This document shows positions 58,201 through 61,949 of a stretch of 64,000 nt of DNA, piece by piece. Position 1 is the first letter of the stretch; each line of letters starts with the position of its first letter. Made by a program: the position numbers and the translations under genes. Source of the DNA: Harmonia axyridis (lineage: Eukaryota > Arthropoda > Insecta > Coleoptera > Coccinellidae); NCBI RefSeq assembly GCF_914767665.1, contig NC_059501.1:82744798-82808797 (forward strand). Direction: 5' to 3'. The notes under the pieces were generated by a model. The model was given only the letters and a program-made list of their open reading frames with translations. It ran no database searches and was not told the origin of the DNA.

Positions 58201-60948
58201 GACTTTTAGCATATTTCTAATTAATAGTGGATCACCTTGCAATCTTTTTAGGTACTTATCAATTATATATCACCAAATATCTTGTAAGTATATCTCACTT
58301 TCAACATGATTTTTTTCGAACAGCAAGAGTAAACCGTCTGTATGCACCTGCCTTGGTCAACTGGCGCTGTGTGTCCCAAAAACGCGAATTATCGAATTGA
58401 ATCATCTCTCCCTGTTTTACCCTATGTGTAGATAATCGAATGTTTACTGATATCACTCGAGTGAAGACCCAAATAATCAATGACCATTGAACGTTATCAC
58501 CCAAAATTAAATTAGTCCCAACGTATTCGCAACAAGCATGTTCCAAGACGTCTAATAGTCGGAACACCCAACAACAAACTTCGGCCATTCCCTCAAGTCC
58601 AGATTGCCGGGTCCCTTTGTTAATTAAATCAGATTATCTGTTGCCTCTCACAACAGAACATTACATCTGATACTGAGGCGCAAAAACCTCCTCTTGCGGT
58701 GTTGTACATGCGATCTGAGCACGATGGTGCTCAGCACTGCAATAGTTGTAACGAAGGCCACTCTGTTAATCAGCCATATCTTCATTACAGAGGGAACGAT
58801 AATACCAGCCGGTGTTTGCGTGGCCATCCACATTACCAACGTCCACAAGGACCCAGAGCAGTTTCCAGATCCCTTCCGCTTCGATCCTGATCGCTTTTTG
58901 CCGGAAAACGTTGCCAAGAGGAACCCCTATGCTCATATTCCGTTCAGTGCAGGGCCCAGAAACTGCATTGGTAAGTTTTCATTCATTCAACTCTATGACT
59001 AAACTCCAATTCGGTGGTTGGGGTCATAGAGAACGTTTTTGTTGTTTTTAGGTTGGCATCCATGATTATCTGTCATCAGTGACAGTTGCCTATAAATCAT
59101 TTGTAGTGTCGGTCAATGTGCTCAGAGAAAACTGTATATTTGGTTCGTTATTGATGGTTACTACTCTCGAAGATGCCAACCTAAGAATATAAAATATTCT
59201 ATATTATTTTTACTGGTTACTGGTCGATTGATTATCTTTCCATTTTATTTCATCTTAACTATACTGCATAATAAAGAGCTGAATCTATTAGGTGTACAAC
59301 TTTGCTTCCGCCGTTCTGCAATGGCTGTAGCGGTAAATGGTAGTCGAAAAATAGATCGTATATGTCATACAATAAGCTTAAATATTTGTAAACATAACAC
59401 CATCGAAATATTAGTCGATTTTTGTGTGCATCATAAAGTTATTCTCAATTAAGCATGTCAGCTTGCAAGCCAAATTCTCGTCATTTGCGGAAGGCTTAAA
59501 TTTTCTGCTTCAATATGAAGAAATATGCGGCTGAGGCTCATCGAATGCTATGAAATACCTATGGTGAGGCCGCTATTCGTGAAAAAACGTGCCGAAAGTG
59601 GTCTAAACTCTTCAAGAACGATGATTTTGACCTCGAAGTCCAGTATGGCGATAGAAGAGAGAAGGTTTTCGAAGATGCAGAATTGGAGGCATTTCTTGAT
59701 CAAAACTCTCTTGTCAAACGCAAAAAGAATTGGCAGGATCATTGGGAGTGACTCAACCAACCATTTCAAAACACCTGAGAGTCATGGAAATTATTCAGAA
59801 ACAAAGAAATTGGTTGCCGTACGAGTTGAAGCCGAGAGATATTGAACGCCGTTTGTTTGCTTGTTAGCACCTGCTTGCAAGGCAAAAACGGAAAGGATTT
59901 TTGCAACGTATTGTGACTGAAGACGAAAAGTAGGTGAATAACGAATATCTCAAGCGCAGAAAATCATGGGGATCTCCCGGCCATGCTTTCACGTCGACGC
60001 CCAAACCTAATATTCACAGTTCCATGGTCATGCTCAGTATTTGGTGGGACCAGCTCGGCGTAGTGTATTATGAATTATTAAAACCGACTGAAACAATCAC
60101 CTGTGATCGTTATCAAATTCAATTGATGTGTTTGAGCCGAGCATTGAAAGACAAACGGATGCAATACAATGTGAAAGTGGTCAAGACATACTTGGAGACA
60201 TGCTTGGAAATGGGAAGTCCTACCCCAGTCGCCGTAATCTTCAGACGTTGCTCCCTCGGACTATCACTAGTTCCGATCGATGGCACACGCCCTGGCTGAC
60301 CAGCTTTTCCGGTCTTGACCAGGTTTTTTTAACGTGGAAGTCGTACGATGCTCGAAAGATGGGAGAAAGTAGTGACCAGCAATGGACAATACTTTGAATC
60401 ATAAATGTATTACCAGTCTTTCACAAAAAACCTTGAATTTCGGGAAAAAAACGGCGGAAGCAGATTTGTACGGCTATGTTCAATTTTTTTTTAAACGACT
60501 CGATATTTGTAATTTTTCAAACTATTTCGAACAGTTGAAATTTTTGCCAAAACTTCTGAGACATACATTATTCTTCAAATACATATGGCTTATAGCAGTT
60601 GAATTATTATGATCTAATTGAGGATAACAATATGAATGACTCTGAAATTATGAAAAGATTGCTTCAACATTGTTTAGAATTTTCGTAAAATTGATCATGC
60701 ATCACTTCCAGCATCTCCCTAAATTAGATTCTCAATGCTATTATTCGTAAGAATGAAATCAACCAATTAATTAAATTGAATTTTCAGGTCAGAAATTCGC
60801 CATCAGAAACACAAAAACCATGCTGACGGCAATCTTGAGAAAGTACAAAATAAAATCCAAGCTCAAACCAGAAGATATGAAATTCTACGGGGATATAATC
60901 CTTAAGCCACAAGAAGGAATATTTATATCCCTGGAGCCCAGAAATTAG
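22059..60948 (+). CDS. CYP4: CYP4-family cytochrome P450 (spliced, 11 coding exons)
   Basis: A microsomal haem-thiolate monooxygenase. CYP4 enzymes oxidise fatty acids, terpenoids, hormones or xenobiotics using electrons from P450 reductase at the ER. Exons 22059-22230, 24075-24181, 24493-24583, 24919-25104, 31054-31123, 32412-32538, 40696-40881, 55381-55449, 56383-56551, 58791-58970 and 60788-60948 all have GT-AG borders. They join in frame to 505 residues, the usual CYP4 length. Seen: membrane anchor at residues 2-20, hinge GGAPWYPIIG, C-helix W127 and R131, I-helix AGHDTT 313-318, KETLR with ExxR 371-374, FDPDRF 423-428, and haem loop F444-G453 with ligand C451. Residue 313 is Ala where most CYP4 proteins have the haem-linking Glu. 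The start has a good context (GAAATGG). The subfamily (4C-like?) cannot be fixed by eye. No lesion was seen, so the gene is probably functional despite about 37 kb of intron. Confidence 0.95.
22231..24074 (+). other. P450 intron 1
   Basis: 1.84 kb. Contains a minus-strand mariner remnant at 22760-23440. The rest is AT-rich with no recognised feature. Confidence 0.85.
22760..23440 (-). pseudogene. mariner transposase remnant (mellifera-like)
   Basis: The minus strand reads DVEHAPRTGRSIVENIDEI near 23400-23340, then YVRTVSNAQKLKLEAVGDW. Further on come a degraded KRGE..ETVAKQ.L...KVLLHVWWDL block and, near 22990, PPYSPDLATCDYHLFLSIAN with the third-Asp region. The tail reads NNFMVKNSLQQRLV. 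Much of the middle is deleted and there are stops, so it is inactive. Confidence 0.75.
24075..24181 (+). CDS. CYP4: P450 coding exon 2 (residues 58-93)
   Basis: Follows acceptor TTTTCTTACAG. Encodes the A-helix and beta-1 region, with YDRTEKFGPIFRSWVG. It ends in phase 0 at GAA|GTAAGT. Confidence 0.92.
24257..24338 (+). ncRNA. miRNA-like hairpin in P450 intron 2 (candidate)
   Basis: An 82-base inverted repeat in the sense strand of intron 2 (24182-24492). The left arm ATAAAT, ATAAGAAAATA, TTTTCGGCG, CAGA pairs with the right arm at 24306-24338. It leaves a 3-base bulge (GAA), one small asymmetry and two G-U wobbles around a 12-base loop. Length, stem of about 32 pairs and small bulges resemble a pre-miRNA. 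It could equally be a tiny MITE. No expression evidence can be had from sequence alone. Confidence 0.3.
24493..24583 (+). CDS. CYP4: P450 coding exon 3 (residues 94-124)
   Basis: Encodes IILRSSVNITKGMNYTFVK and HWLGDGLITGT, the B to B' region typical of CYP4 (W.G.GL). Donor CAG|GTAAGG leaves one base over. Confidence 0.92.
24919..25104 (+). CDS. CYP4: P450 coding exon 4 (residues 124-185)
   Basis: Contains the C-helix W127-xxx-R131 pair in SYWQRHRKLITPTFHF, which contacts a haem propionate, followed by the D- and E-helix region ending ALDIIC. Acceptor TTTTTCAG, donor TGTG|GTGAGT. Confidence 0.92.
25333..25445. mobile_element. 113-bp MITE with 33-bp inverted ends
   Basis: The ends TATACTGGGTGCTTCGCC and, read from the right, TATACAGGGTGATTCACC continue into GATGGCCTATTAG and AATGGCCTATTGG. 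The arms match at about 80-85% over 33 bases and nearly cover the element. The GGCCTATTAGAT word is also present at the same subterminal place in the 1-kb palindrome at 32646-33699. Confidence 0.75.
25900..26450. other. CpG-richer patch in intron 4
   Basis: A stretch with many CG dinucleotides (for example around GCCGCCACGGGTCCGGGATC), unlike the AT-rich flanks. Open frames on both strands have no domain. Not a recognised transposon; possible regulatory DNA. Confidence 0.3.
26640..27150 (-). pseudogene. RTE-like LINE, ORF2 C-terminal fragment
   Basis: An intact minus-strand stretch of about 107 codons reads LKRKTYDSCISPVATYGLET, then LAITKKVAEQLRVTQWAMER and IMLDLSLRDRIPNTEIQKKT. This is the thumb/connection region after the RT domain in RTE-type elements. 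Left of 26820 the frame shifts and a degraded WRLRDTK tail follows. Same general class as the fragments at 5335 and 7845. Confidence 0.8.
27158..27400. mobile_element. inverted-repeat element rich in CAAGTC words
   Basis: The left end GGAATTCACGGCTTGACTTG is complemented by CAAGTCAAGCCATGAATCCC at the right end. Between them CAAGTC and GACTTG recur many times, so the single strand can fold in several registers. The element is non-coding and about 240 bp long, probably a MITE (hAT-like ends are possible but unproven). Confidence 0.6.
27610..28440 (+). pseudogene. mariner transposase remnant
   Basis: In order: EILHKIVLSDGKLKLYEIA (HTH linker, about 27715-27775), LLTADQKQLHIFFSKRCL, the first-Asp block VTVDET followed by a stop, DHYTFDSNRASTEWKTVGES (about 27955-28010) and SRPQRLKSQTS. 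The second- and third-Asp parts are only traces (near 28190-28270). Related to, but different from, the copy at 18709. Clear terminal repeats were not found. Confidence 0.75.
28441..29432. other. intron 4 sequence with CpG-richer patch
   Basis: No gene. About 28800-29240 is richer in G+C and carries open frames on both strands (96 codons at 28998-29288 on +) without domains. Confidence 0.35.
29433..30354 (-). mobile_element. internally deleted mariner-like element
   Basis: Terminal inverted repeats are clear. The left end AGGGTGATTTTTTTTAGAGC with TATAGAACTTTAA corresponds to the right end, read in reverse, AGGGTGTTTTTTTCGAGGTA with TATAACTTTAAG. The 0.92-kb length is short because the transposase middle is missing. 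The same family occurs at 38640-39370. Confidence 0.85.
29500..30243 (-). pseudogene. mariner-like transposase with internal deletion
   Basis: The minus strand starts MNRLTPEQRLQIVQFYLEHN near 30243 and runs into NTYRAVRP. It then jumps directly to the block before the first catalytic Asp (read AHFWLNGYVNKQNCRIW), so most of the DNA-binding half is deleted and the frame shifts. Then come FFKNDDGQNVTVNGDRYRAM, the second-Asp block WFQQDGATYHTARATIDLL and the third-Asp region (about 29720) before a degraded C-terminus. Not functional, though the intact ends could be recognised by a related transposase. Confidence 0.8.
30355..31053. other. distal intron 4, LINE-like tail
   Basis: Around 30839-30910 the minus strand reads TTAAATAAATGATTGATTG, an AATAAA-like signal running into an ATTG repeat, a tail seen on some non-LTR elements. 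A 139-codon minus-strand open frame (30240-30659) partly overlaps the mariner end and has no domain. Otherwise nothing recognised. Confidence 0.35.
31054..31123 (+). CDS. CYP4: P450 coding exon 5 (residues 186-209)
   Basis: Encodes ETAMGVEINAMKCTDSEYVQ, joining ...DIIC to give the CYP4 hallmark CETAMG. Acceptor TTTTTTTCAG, donor TAG|GTAAGC leaving two bases of the next codon. Confidence 0.92.
31450..32085 (-). pseudogene. mariner transposase remnant (copy of the 59.3-kb family)
   Basis: The minus strand begins near 32080 with CGAAATATTAGTCGATTT and reads an N-terminal half with IPMVRPLLLKKRAG. It reaches MKPRNVERRLFACGQLLARQ and the first-Asp block TGDEKWVHYNN near 31540, where it is truncated. 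It matches 59395-59960 on the + strand. It lies in intron 5 (31124-32411). Confidence 0.75.
32412..32538 (+). CDS. CYP4: P450 coding exon 6 (residues 209-251)
   Basis: Encodes the F-G region, RILEIFIYRWFRPWLHSDFI onward. It ends in phase 0 at AAA|GTGAGT. Confidence 0.92.
32646..33699. repeat. 1.05-kb near-perfect palindrome (foldback MITE)
   Basis: Left arm 32646-33109 and right arm 33235-33699 are inverted copies of about 465 bp that differ at only scattered positions, around a 125-bp spacer. The outer ends read TATATCGGGTGTCCCAAGG on both sides, so a TA-type target is likely. Inner edges are CATTTGCCAAGTT and its complement. No coding capacity. Sense transcription through intron 6 would give a very long RNA hairpin. 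Confidence 0.9.
33700..34249. repeat. intron 6 segment with smaller foldback at 33835-34006
   Basis: GAAGTC..GAGCTTTCGAGC on the left is complemented by GCTCGAAAGC..GACTTC on the right (33835 to 34006). The inner sequence around AAATTGTAC and CAATTGCACC also pairs imperfectly. Open frames here are short and without domains. Confidence 0.4.
34250..35290 (+). pseudogene. LINE RNase H domain and 3' end
   Basis: RNase H blocks appear in order: IYTDCSKTTMG (first Asp), LNVFQAEIPANKK (Glu), then in a long open frame CDIAIHSDSQAAIKGLSS (second Asp), MVLECRRKLNEIGKNNK and IWIPSTQELEG, a damaged form of the usual WVPGH.GI.GNE. Next come EPFCGEDECT and a cysteine/histidine tail with CGEEEETSDHVVTECLAIAS. 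From 34650 it is collinear with 8880-9400. A repeat of the last 100 bases occurs at 35185-35290. R1/I/Jockey-type LINE, not functional. Confidence 0.75.
35291..36349. other. intron 6 sequence with CpG-richer patch
   Basis: About 35590-36000 has many CG dinucleotides (CTACCGGCCGCCAGG, CCGTCGACGTC, TCCGGATAGATCCGG) between AT-rich flanks. No domain-bearing frame. No gene called. Confidence 0.35.
36350..37330 (+). pseudogene. Jockey/R1-like LINE, RNase H and C-terminal tail
   Basis: The segment begins with a connection region read as TVDLQIILDLPSPDIFLEIK. It is followed by an RNase H block FHAETLVIRECVTLCTRRN with FDSKAALLV (degraded second-Asp site) and a damaged G.GHSEIPGYE.AD stretch. The end reads DIETAKHLLCECEVVHRKK, HLVSWFLKPEQMM and APREVITFIW, then a stop near 37260. 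This is a near-textbook LINE C-terminus with a C-x-C...H motif. Frameshifts separate the pieces. Confidence 0.75.
37331..38639. other. intron 6 sequence with CpG-richer patch
   Basis: No gene recognised. About 37900-38320 is CpG-richer. Open frames near 38178-38607 on both strands have no domain. Confidence 0.35.
38640..39370 (+). mobile_element. 5'-truncated mariner-like element
   Basis: The transposase is read from just before the first catalytic Asp (GDEAHFWLNGYLNK near 38656) through FFKNDDDQNVPVNDDRYRAM, WFQQDGATCYTARATIDLL (second Asp, about 38930) and TPLDYFLWNYVKSLVYSDKP (third-Asp region, about 39053). It ends with ENWTSRLDYIRASRGG...EIIFKM at 39266. Frameshifts lie near 38790 and 39020. 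It closes with the family terminal repeat (AACTTAAAATTGCAATAAAA in reverse, then GCTCTAAAAAAAACGCCCTT) at 39369. The 5' half and left terminal repeat are missing. Confidence 0.85.
39371..39974. other. intron 6 sequence with CpG-richer patch
   Basis: No gene. The stretch 39420-39940 is richer in G+C and has short open frames on both strands without domains. Confidence 0.35.
39975..40165 (-). repeat. LINE 3' fragment, reverse orientation
   Basis: The complement contains TTAGAACTCTGGAACTGGAA and GCCAACGCAAA in the order found in the LINE 3' ends at 8880-9400 and 34650-35160. It is a short, decayed piece of that family. Confidence 0.5.
40166..40695. other. end of intron 6, no feature seen
   Basis: AT-rich with an ATT microsatellite near 40376-40402. 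No gene or known element recognised before the acceptor at 40695. Confidence 0.4.
40696..40881 (+). CDS. CYP4: P450 coding exon 7 (residues 252-313)
   Basis: Encodes VIADRKKIIQNSKGVEELSE onward, then KKRRLAFLDLLLQQN and REEVDTFMFA at the start of the I-helix. The last residue, Ala313 (GCT), takes the position of the Glu that many CYP4 enzymes ester-link to haem. Acceptor TTTTTTCAG, donor GCT|GTGAGT, phase 0. Confidence 0.93.
41752..43071 (+). mobile_element. Tc1-like element, copy A, decayed
   Basis: The left end ATACTGATAAAGAAACTGCA continues as a terminal repeat of about 100 bp ending near ATAGTAAAGCAAGGAG. Its complement is at 42990-43071, partly deleted. The transposase is readable in pieces: VQDRRLRLMTIRDRF, EQGHPGTGQMVYRQIRYFG, QVVLSDESRFCLGV (first Asp, about 42370), FQQDNARLHVARISLNFFEV (second Asp, about 42645), PPRSPDLLPIEHVWNIMGRR (third acidic, Glu, about 42735) and a CINNRGGQ tail. 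Stops and frameshifts make it inactive. DD34E spacing marks it as Tc1 type. Confidence 0.85.
43065..43540. repeat. two-copy tandem repeat, about 235-bp unit
   Basis: Unit 1 (from about 43071) and unit 2 (from about 43306) share the blocks TCGGACTAGCAGTATCTAGG / TCAGACTAGCAGAATCTAAG, GAAGTCCCTGA, CGAATAACGCAACC, GCAGCTGA.AGCTGA and TAGAGGTGAAA.TACC. They start right after Tc1 copy A. No coding sense. Confidence 0.7.
43541..44487. other. CpG-richer patch with an open frame of 180 codons
   Basis: 43600-44142 (+) is open for 180 codons, the longest frame in the window outside transposons. It shows no domain, no typical coding bias by eye and no splice context. The region 43600-44200 is richer in C and G than its surroundings. 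TACAGGGTGTCTC at 44281 looks like one end of a MITE without a recognised partner. Confidence 0.3.
44488..45801 (+). mobile_element. Tc1-like element, copy B, decayed
   Basis: Both terminal repeats are present: TAACTGACAAACAAACC on the left and GTTGCAGTTTCTTCGTCAGT at the right end. Coding pieces: CCQAWFDNAQNRRIVGTGRR, VQDPRLRLMANRDRLRTTRS and DEWLGEQGHTVAVRMVYRRI, then after a shift HQIVFSDESRFSLR (first Asp, about 45160). After a deletion of the second-Asp block near 45350-45390 come SPDLSPIEHVW-like sequence (about 45470) and MGRRLGHLPQPPRTLAALRY to CMDNRGGQ. Same family as copy A. Confidence 0.85.
45802..46187. other. CpG-richer sequence left of the 727-bp array
   Basis: About 45910-46160 is richer in G+C. 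Short open frames have no domain. It is single-copy here and ends where the first array unit starts, near CCTTCCGAAAAAG. Confidence 0.35.
46188..49680 (+). repeat. five tandem copies of a 727-bp unit
   Basis: The marker GTTTACGG (GTTTATGG in unit 4) stands at 46199, 46926, 47581, 48308 and 49035. Spacings are 727, 655, 727 and 727; unit 2 lacks 72 bp and unit 5 is incomplete. Each unit carries CTCTGGCC..CCCCTACACATC, a poly-T tract, a G-rich core, repeated TTATTTTTCT sequence and CTAAGGTGGAGGTATG. Unit junctions contain GATTAGGTTAGG-like sequence. Minus-strand frames of about 103 codons in units 1, 2 and 4 are not kept in units 3 and 5, so coding is unlikely. A core of about 130 bp is identical in all five copies although its flanks differ. 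Confidence 0.92.
49944..49954. repeat. target-site duplication, left copy
   Basis: CGACTTAAATA, identical to 54230-54240, flanks the RTE-like element at its 3' (left) end. Confidence 0.8.
50048..53056 (-). CDS. RTE-like ORF2: endonuclease-reverse transcriptase
   Basis: 1002 residues that nick target DNA and reverse-transcribe the element RNA from the nick. APE-type endonuclease, about residues 36-280: WNVRG with N41, TVTET with E68, VVCGDFNSRVG with D175 and N177, then IIDYFLV and GSDHYMLVA. Reverse transcriptase, about residues 480-800: GDRKKCDNYRGINLL, FVFIDLVKAFDRVSR (motif A), GLRQGGVLSPTLFILFLDE (motif B), FADDIVLMAG at 748 (motif C) and FRYLGVNI. The C-terminus has LSYGCETW, RQLGWWGHLHRM and KRGRPQQTWEDMVEEEIKK, as in RTE proteins; no RNase H and no CCHC knuckle. 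It starts 29 nt after ORF1 in another frame. All catalytic residues I can place are present. Confidence 0.95.
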   Translation of the reverse strand: METKRGKEYEYRKTQMEEMSKETREVKEKKGRDNWKLATWNVRGIKGREDELIQELERYQIKILTVTETKKKGIGEQVMRGDHLMIYGGVKYEQHGAAGVGCIIDKNWRKYVEHWQVYSERLLKVRLRREKSELWNIIVAYGPNEDAKVEDKNKFWEELNMVTEECRGKIVVCGDFNSRVGIGGGRDGIVGKYGETKKTNNGERLIEYCRMNNMIVSNTFFEHKDVHRYTRHGHNVDDRSIIDYFLVERDNRRDIADVRVHRGAEIGSDHYMLVAKIMSEGKEKVEHWQLNEGYENIKSYKLREMSVAEEYRKDVEENMTRVEIGVEEGVEEVWGRFKNILMESAKRVCGSVKIGRNRRGTAWWSDNLKRQIKMKKILWKEYLKNRNACNYRKYKEQRKRVKQVTLEEKEKTWRDFGERMEKNYTENRKLFYRVMKNMRKGEKVDNTSIKCKRNRLLVGEKEIMERWKEHFIELLKGNEVKKEDTQKKDKRWEDDGEDLISIEEVKVALRRVKNGKAAGYDRITPEMMKNMGEKGINVFREICQKAWNSKEIPQDWKMAMIVPAYKNGDRKKCDNYRGINLLCTALKVYEAILESRLKISTEDTLDKAQSGFMRGRSVQDHIFTLKQTIHKMKRSGRKAYFVFIDLVKAFDRVSRSKMWDILKTRGINRNLVESIKSIYCESLNCVIVRNMKSELFETKEGLRQGGVLSPTLFILFLDEIIREAKERTEKLTIGFKNLRRVVISECAFADDIVLMAGTRRSIQGNLDIWNGILRKYGMEINRRKTKVMEVNDEREDDWRLEIEGEEVEKVKCFRYLGVNIENTGSQDREINERIEKAGRLYHTINRKFLRRTEVEEKTKMTVFKSIFRPVLSYGCETWNTTRRMRSKLQAVEMKFLRGVKGVTRMDRRRNDDIRGELGIKSLERFVGERQLGWWGHLHRMEEERPIKQIWEAKVDKKAKRGRPQQTWEDMVEEEIKKRGKSVREAEMMTSNRTEWKKFIESN
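53086..53853 (-). CDS. RTE-like ORF1: coiled-coil RNA-binding protein
   Basis: 255 residues, highly charged. An N-terminal basic/acidic stretch (KRSRSEEEEEDIFAKSKK) is followed by a heptad-rich coiled coil at about residues 38-105 (MFENMMEQMKLEMRRNTEEV onward). Next is a region at about 108-235 resembling the RRM-like and C-terminal domains of L1-type ORF1 proteins, with NIVVKKLKTSDGNEREKIEK and FIDNDLTAKERKIQNQI. The likely role is a trimeric RNA chaperone packaging the element RNA; this is inferred from layout. The frame is intact. Confidence 0.85.
   Translation of the reverse strand: MNKGDFKRSRSEEEEEDIFAKSKKVIRSPNIKNKGKDMEVESLKAMFENMMEQMKLEMRRNTEEVKLEMNKLRKEMQVRESQWENEKRELESRIRNLEDKVDREERMKRKNNIVVKKLKTSDGNEREKIEKFINEELKIKVNIAKAYKINRGKENEMIVAEVESWEQKQNIMRKKQMLKGKDIFIDNDLTAKERKIQNQIVEISKEEKKRGKNVRVGYRKLFIEEKVFVWDEREQGVKEQEVLKKSDLGQSSKNQ
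53854..54229 (-). promoter_or_regulatory. 5' UTR and likely internal promoter of the RTE-like element
   Basis: Lies between the ORF1 start and the target-site duplication. The part at 53890-54000 is CpG-rich (GCCGCCGCCGG and neighbours), unlike the rest of the element. Autonomous LINEs carry their promoter here. The exact start site is not visible. Confidence 0.5.
54230..54240. repeat. target-site duplication, right copy
   Basis: CGACTTAAATA, identical to 49944-49954, flanks the 5' (right) end of the RTE-like element. Confidence 0.8.
54355..54930 (+). pseudogene. Jockey/CR1-like reverse transcriptase, heavily decayed
   Basis: In shifting + frames: KAWIIPIHKKG (about 54367), YRSVSS-like then KMIDRIVFDQIYFNK, a weak HGF region, motif B-like GVLQGSVL...LLFSFIFID (about 54765-54815) and the FADD box in IFADDLTSLL (about 54877). 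Numerous stops. Different family from the intact RTE-like element beside it. Confidence 0.65.
54931..55380. other. end of intron 7, no feature seen
   Basis: AT-rich, with no recognised element up to the acceptor TTTTTCAG at 55380. Confidence 0.45.
55381..55449 (+). CDS. CYP4: P450 coding exon 8 (residues 314-336)
   Basis: Encodes GHDTTTSSVLWNLFVLGNYP then EIQ, the I-helix oxygen-activation segment (H315-D316-T317-T318). Donor CAG|GTAGGT, phase 0. Confidence 0.95.
55450..56382 (+). other. P450 intron 8 with CpG-richer patch
   Basis: About 55550-55990 is richer in G+C and includes a 146-codon minus-strand open frame (55352-55792) that overlaps exon 8 in antisense and has no domain. No transposon recognised. 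Confidence 0.5.
56383..56551 (+). CDS. CYP4: P450 coding exon 9 (residues 337-393)
   Basis: Encodes the J and K helices: ERVYEEIDSVFHGEERP, MPEDIAKMQYMERVMKETLR with ExxR at 371-374, and IYSVVPYIMRRLEEDTEI. One base is left for the next exon. Confidence 0.95.
56648..57183 (+). mobile_element. Tc1-like family, copy C, 5'-truncated
   Basis: Begins inside the transposase (MIALRYLQEIVVPYVLPYLN) and runs through FHQDNAGLYVARVSLSFFEA (second Asp) and PPRSPDLSPIDHI, where the usual third catalytic Glu is Asp. It ends with a complete right terminal repeat (GCTCCTTCTCGGTGTTGCAG, TTTCTTTGTCAGTTAGTAT) at about 57183. The left half is missing. It lies in P450 intron 9 (56552-58790). Confidence 0.85.
57184..58790. 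other. rest of intron 9: broken minus-strand ORFs and hairpin
   Basis: The minus-strand frames 57686-57946 and 57454-57654 could be one broken protein: NECLVYLECYENNKSTVEWN runs in frame through a stop to LSTWSDAGGF. It weakly recalls the cysteine-rich tail of pogo/Tigger-like transposases with several cysteines lost; this is a guess. A hairpin with arms ATCTATCCC/GGGATAGAT and GCGTC/GACGC lies at 58071-58108. A 95-codon minus frame at 58301-58588 has no domain. Confidence 0.3.
58791..58970 (+). CDS. CYP4: P450 coding exon 10 (residues 393-453)
   Basis: Follows acceptor TTCATTACAG. Encodes GTIIPAGVCVAIHITNVHKD, FPDPFRFDPDRFLPENVAKR, and NPYAHIPFSAGPRNCIG with the haem ligand C451. The frame stays open upstream to 58694, but that stretch is intron: only the 58790 acceptor restores a CYP4-like junction. 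Confidence 0.95.
59288..60476 (+). mobile_element. mariner element (mellifera/cecropia-like), decayed
   Basis: Terminal repeats TTAGGTGTACAACTTTGCTT with CCGCCGTT on the left and AACGGCGGAAGCAGATTTGT with AC on the right. TA flanks the left end. Length about 1.19 kb. It lies in P450 intron 10 (58971-60787), same orientation as the gene. Confidence 0.85.
59455..60400 (+). pseudogene. mariner transposase, inactive
   Basis: Blocks in order: HTH and linker in broken frames (CRKWSKLFKNDDFDLEVQYG-like near 59590), LAGSLGVTQPTISKHLRVME-like (about 59735), YELKPRDIERRLFAC followed by a stop, a degraded T.DEK first-Asp block (about 59920), KSWGSPGHAFTSTPKPNIHS, MLSIWWDQLGVVYYELLKPT and ETITCDRYQIQLMCLSRALK. 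The stretch with the second Asp is deleted, and VKVVKTYLETCLEMGSPTPV follows directly. Stops and deletions exclude activity. The copy at 31450-32085 (-) is the same family. Confidence 0.8.
60788..60948 (+). CDS. CYP4: P450 coding exon 11 (residues 453-505, stop)
   Basis: Encodes GQKFAIRNTKTMLTAILRKY (L-helix after the haem cysteine), KIKSKLKPEDMKFYGDIILK and GIFISLEPRN, then TAG at 60946-60948. Acceptor TTTTCAG. Confidence 0.95.
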
Positions 60949-60997
60949 TTTTAAGTGTTCATTTAATTTATGGTGTAATGTTGTCATACTGGCTGTT

Positions 60998-61003
60998 AAT
61001 AAA
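60998..61003 (+). terminator. poly(A) signal of the P450 gene
   Basis: AATAAA 50 bases after the stop codon. It implies a short 3' UTR. Confidence 0.65.
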
Positions 61004-61949
61004 TAATCTAGTCAATCTGAGTTTTAATCACTGGTTAGTTGATACTACTCCAATCTGTTCATGGTTTCCTAAACGATATTTCATTGGGGTAGGTAAAAGG
61101 TTCAACCTTGAAGGTAGGTACTTAAGATTATTATTATAAGGGAAATTTACGATGTAGGTAGACATATTATTCTCATGCGTGACACGAAATGGATCAGATA
61201 AGTAATAAGCAATTCGTGTAAACTTCAAGATGCATGAAATGGTTTTTGACGGAGGCAACCTGGAATTATAAATCAATATGACCTTGTTCGATAATGAAAT
61301 AAATGGGTATTTATTATGGAAAACTAGTAACCTTGAAGCACTGATAGATTAAATGAAATGCAAAGGGGATTATGATTATAAATAATCCGTTTTCATTGAA
61401 TTTCGAAAATAATATTATCACATTGATGGATTTTATCACAATAATGATATAAATGATTCGCAGATGTGTATCTTCCAATTCACAATAAATTTTCATGGAA
61501 TAGATAAGTCATCATCACAACCACGCATTTTAATCAAGAGAAACAAGAAAGAATCCTCCGAAATTCCATATGACCCAGAAATGGAACTAACTTTTTTTCT
61601 GAAAAAGTTTGAATAACCATAAATATATAAATATCGCTACAGTCTGTTTTTGATAGACAGTCCAGAAAAATGACTATACTATTTGTGAACAGTCGTTGAT
61701 TATATAATTTTCTGACCAAATATGTTTGAATGCCATATGGAGTCATGAAGTGACCATCAACTGTTAATAATTTCTTTCTTCAAACGGCCCTCAAAGTATC
61801 ATTTGAAATTTGACATTTATTAATTCTACTTTTGAGTTTCTGAGATTTTTTAGATAATCTGCTTGAATTTTTTATGGTTCTGATGATGCAATGAACTTCG
61901 TAAATCGCATGGACAAAAATTCCTCCATATGGTAAACAAAACAAACAAA
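61004..61949. other. downstream intergenic, no gene seen
   Basis: AT-rich, with no recognised element or coding region. Confidence 0.45.

Noticed and set aside
58694..58790. Upstream extension of P450 exon 10 from an ATG at 58694
   Set aside because: Open by chance. Splicing at 58790 is required to join ExxR exon 9 to the GTIIPAG segment in frame.
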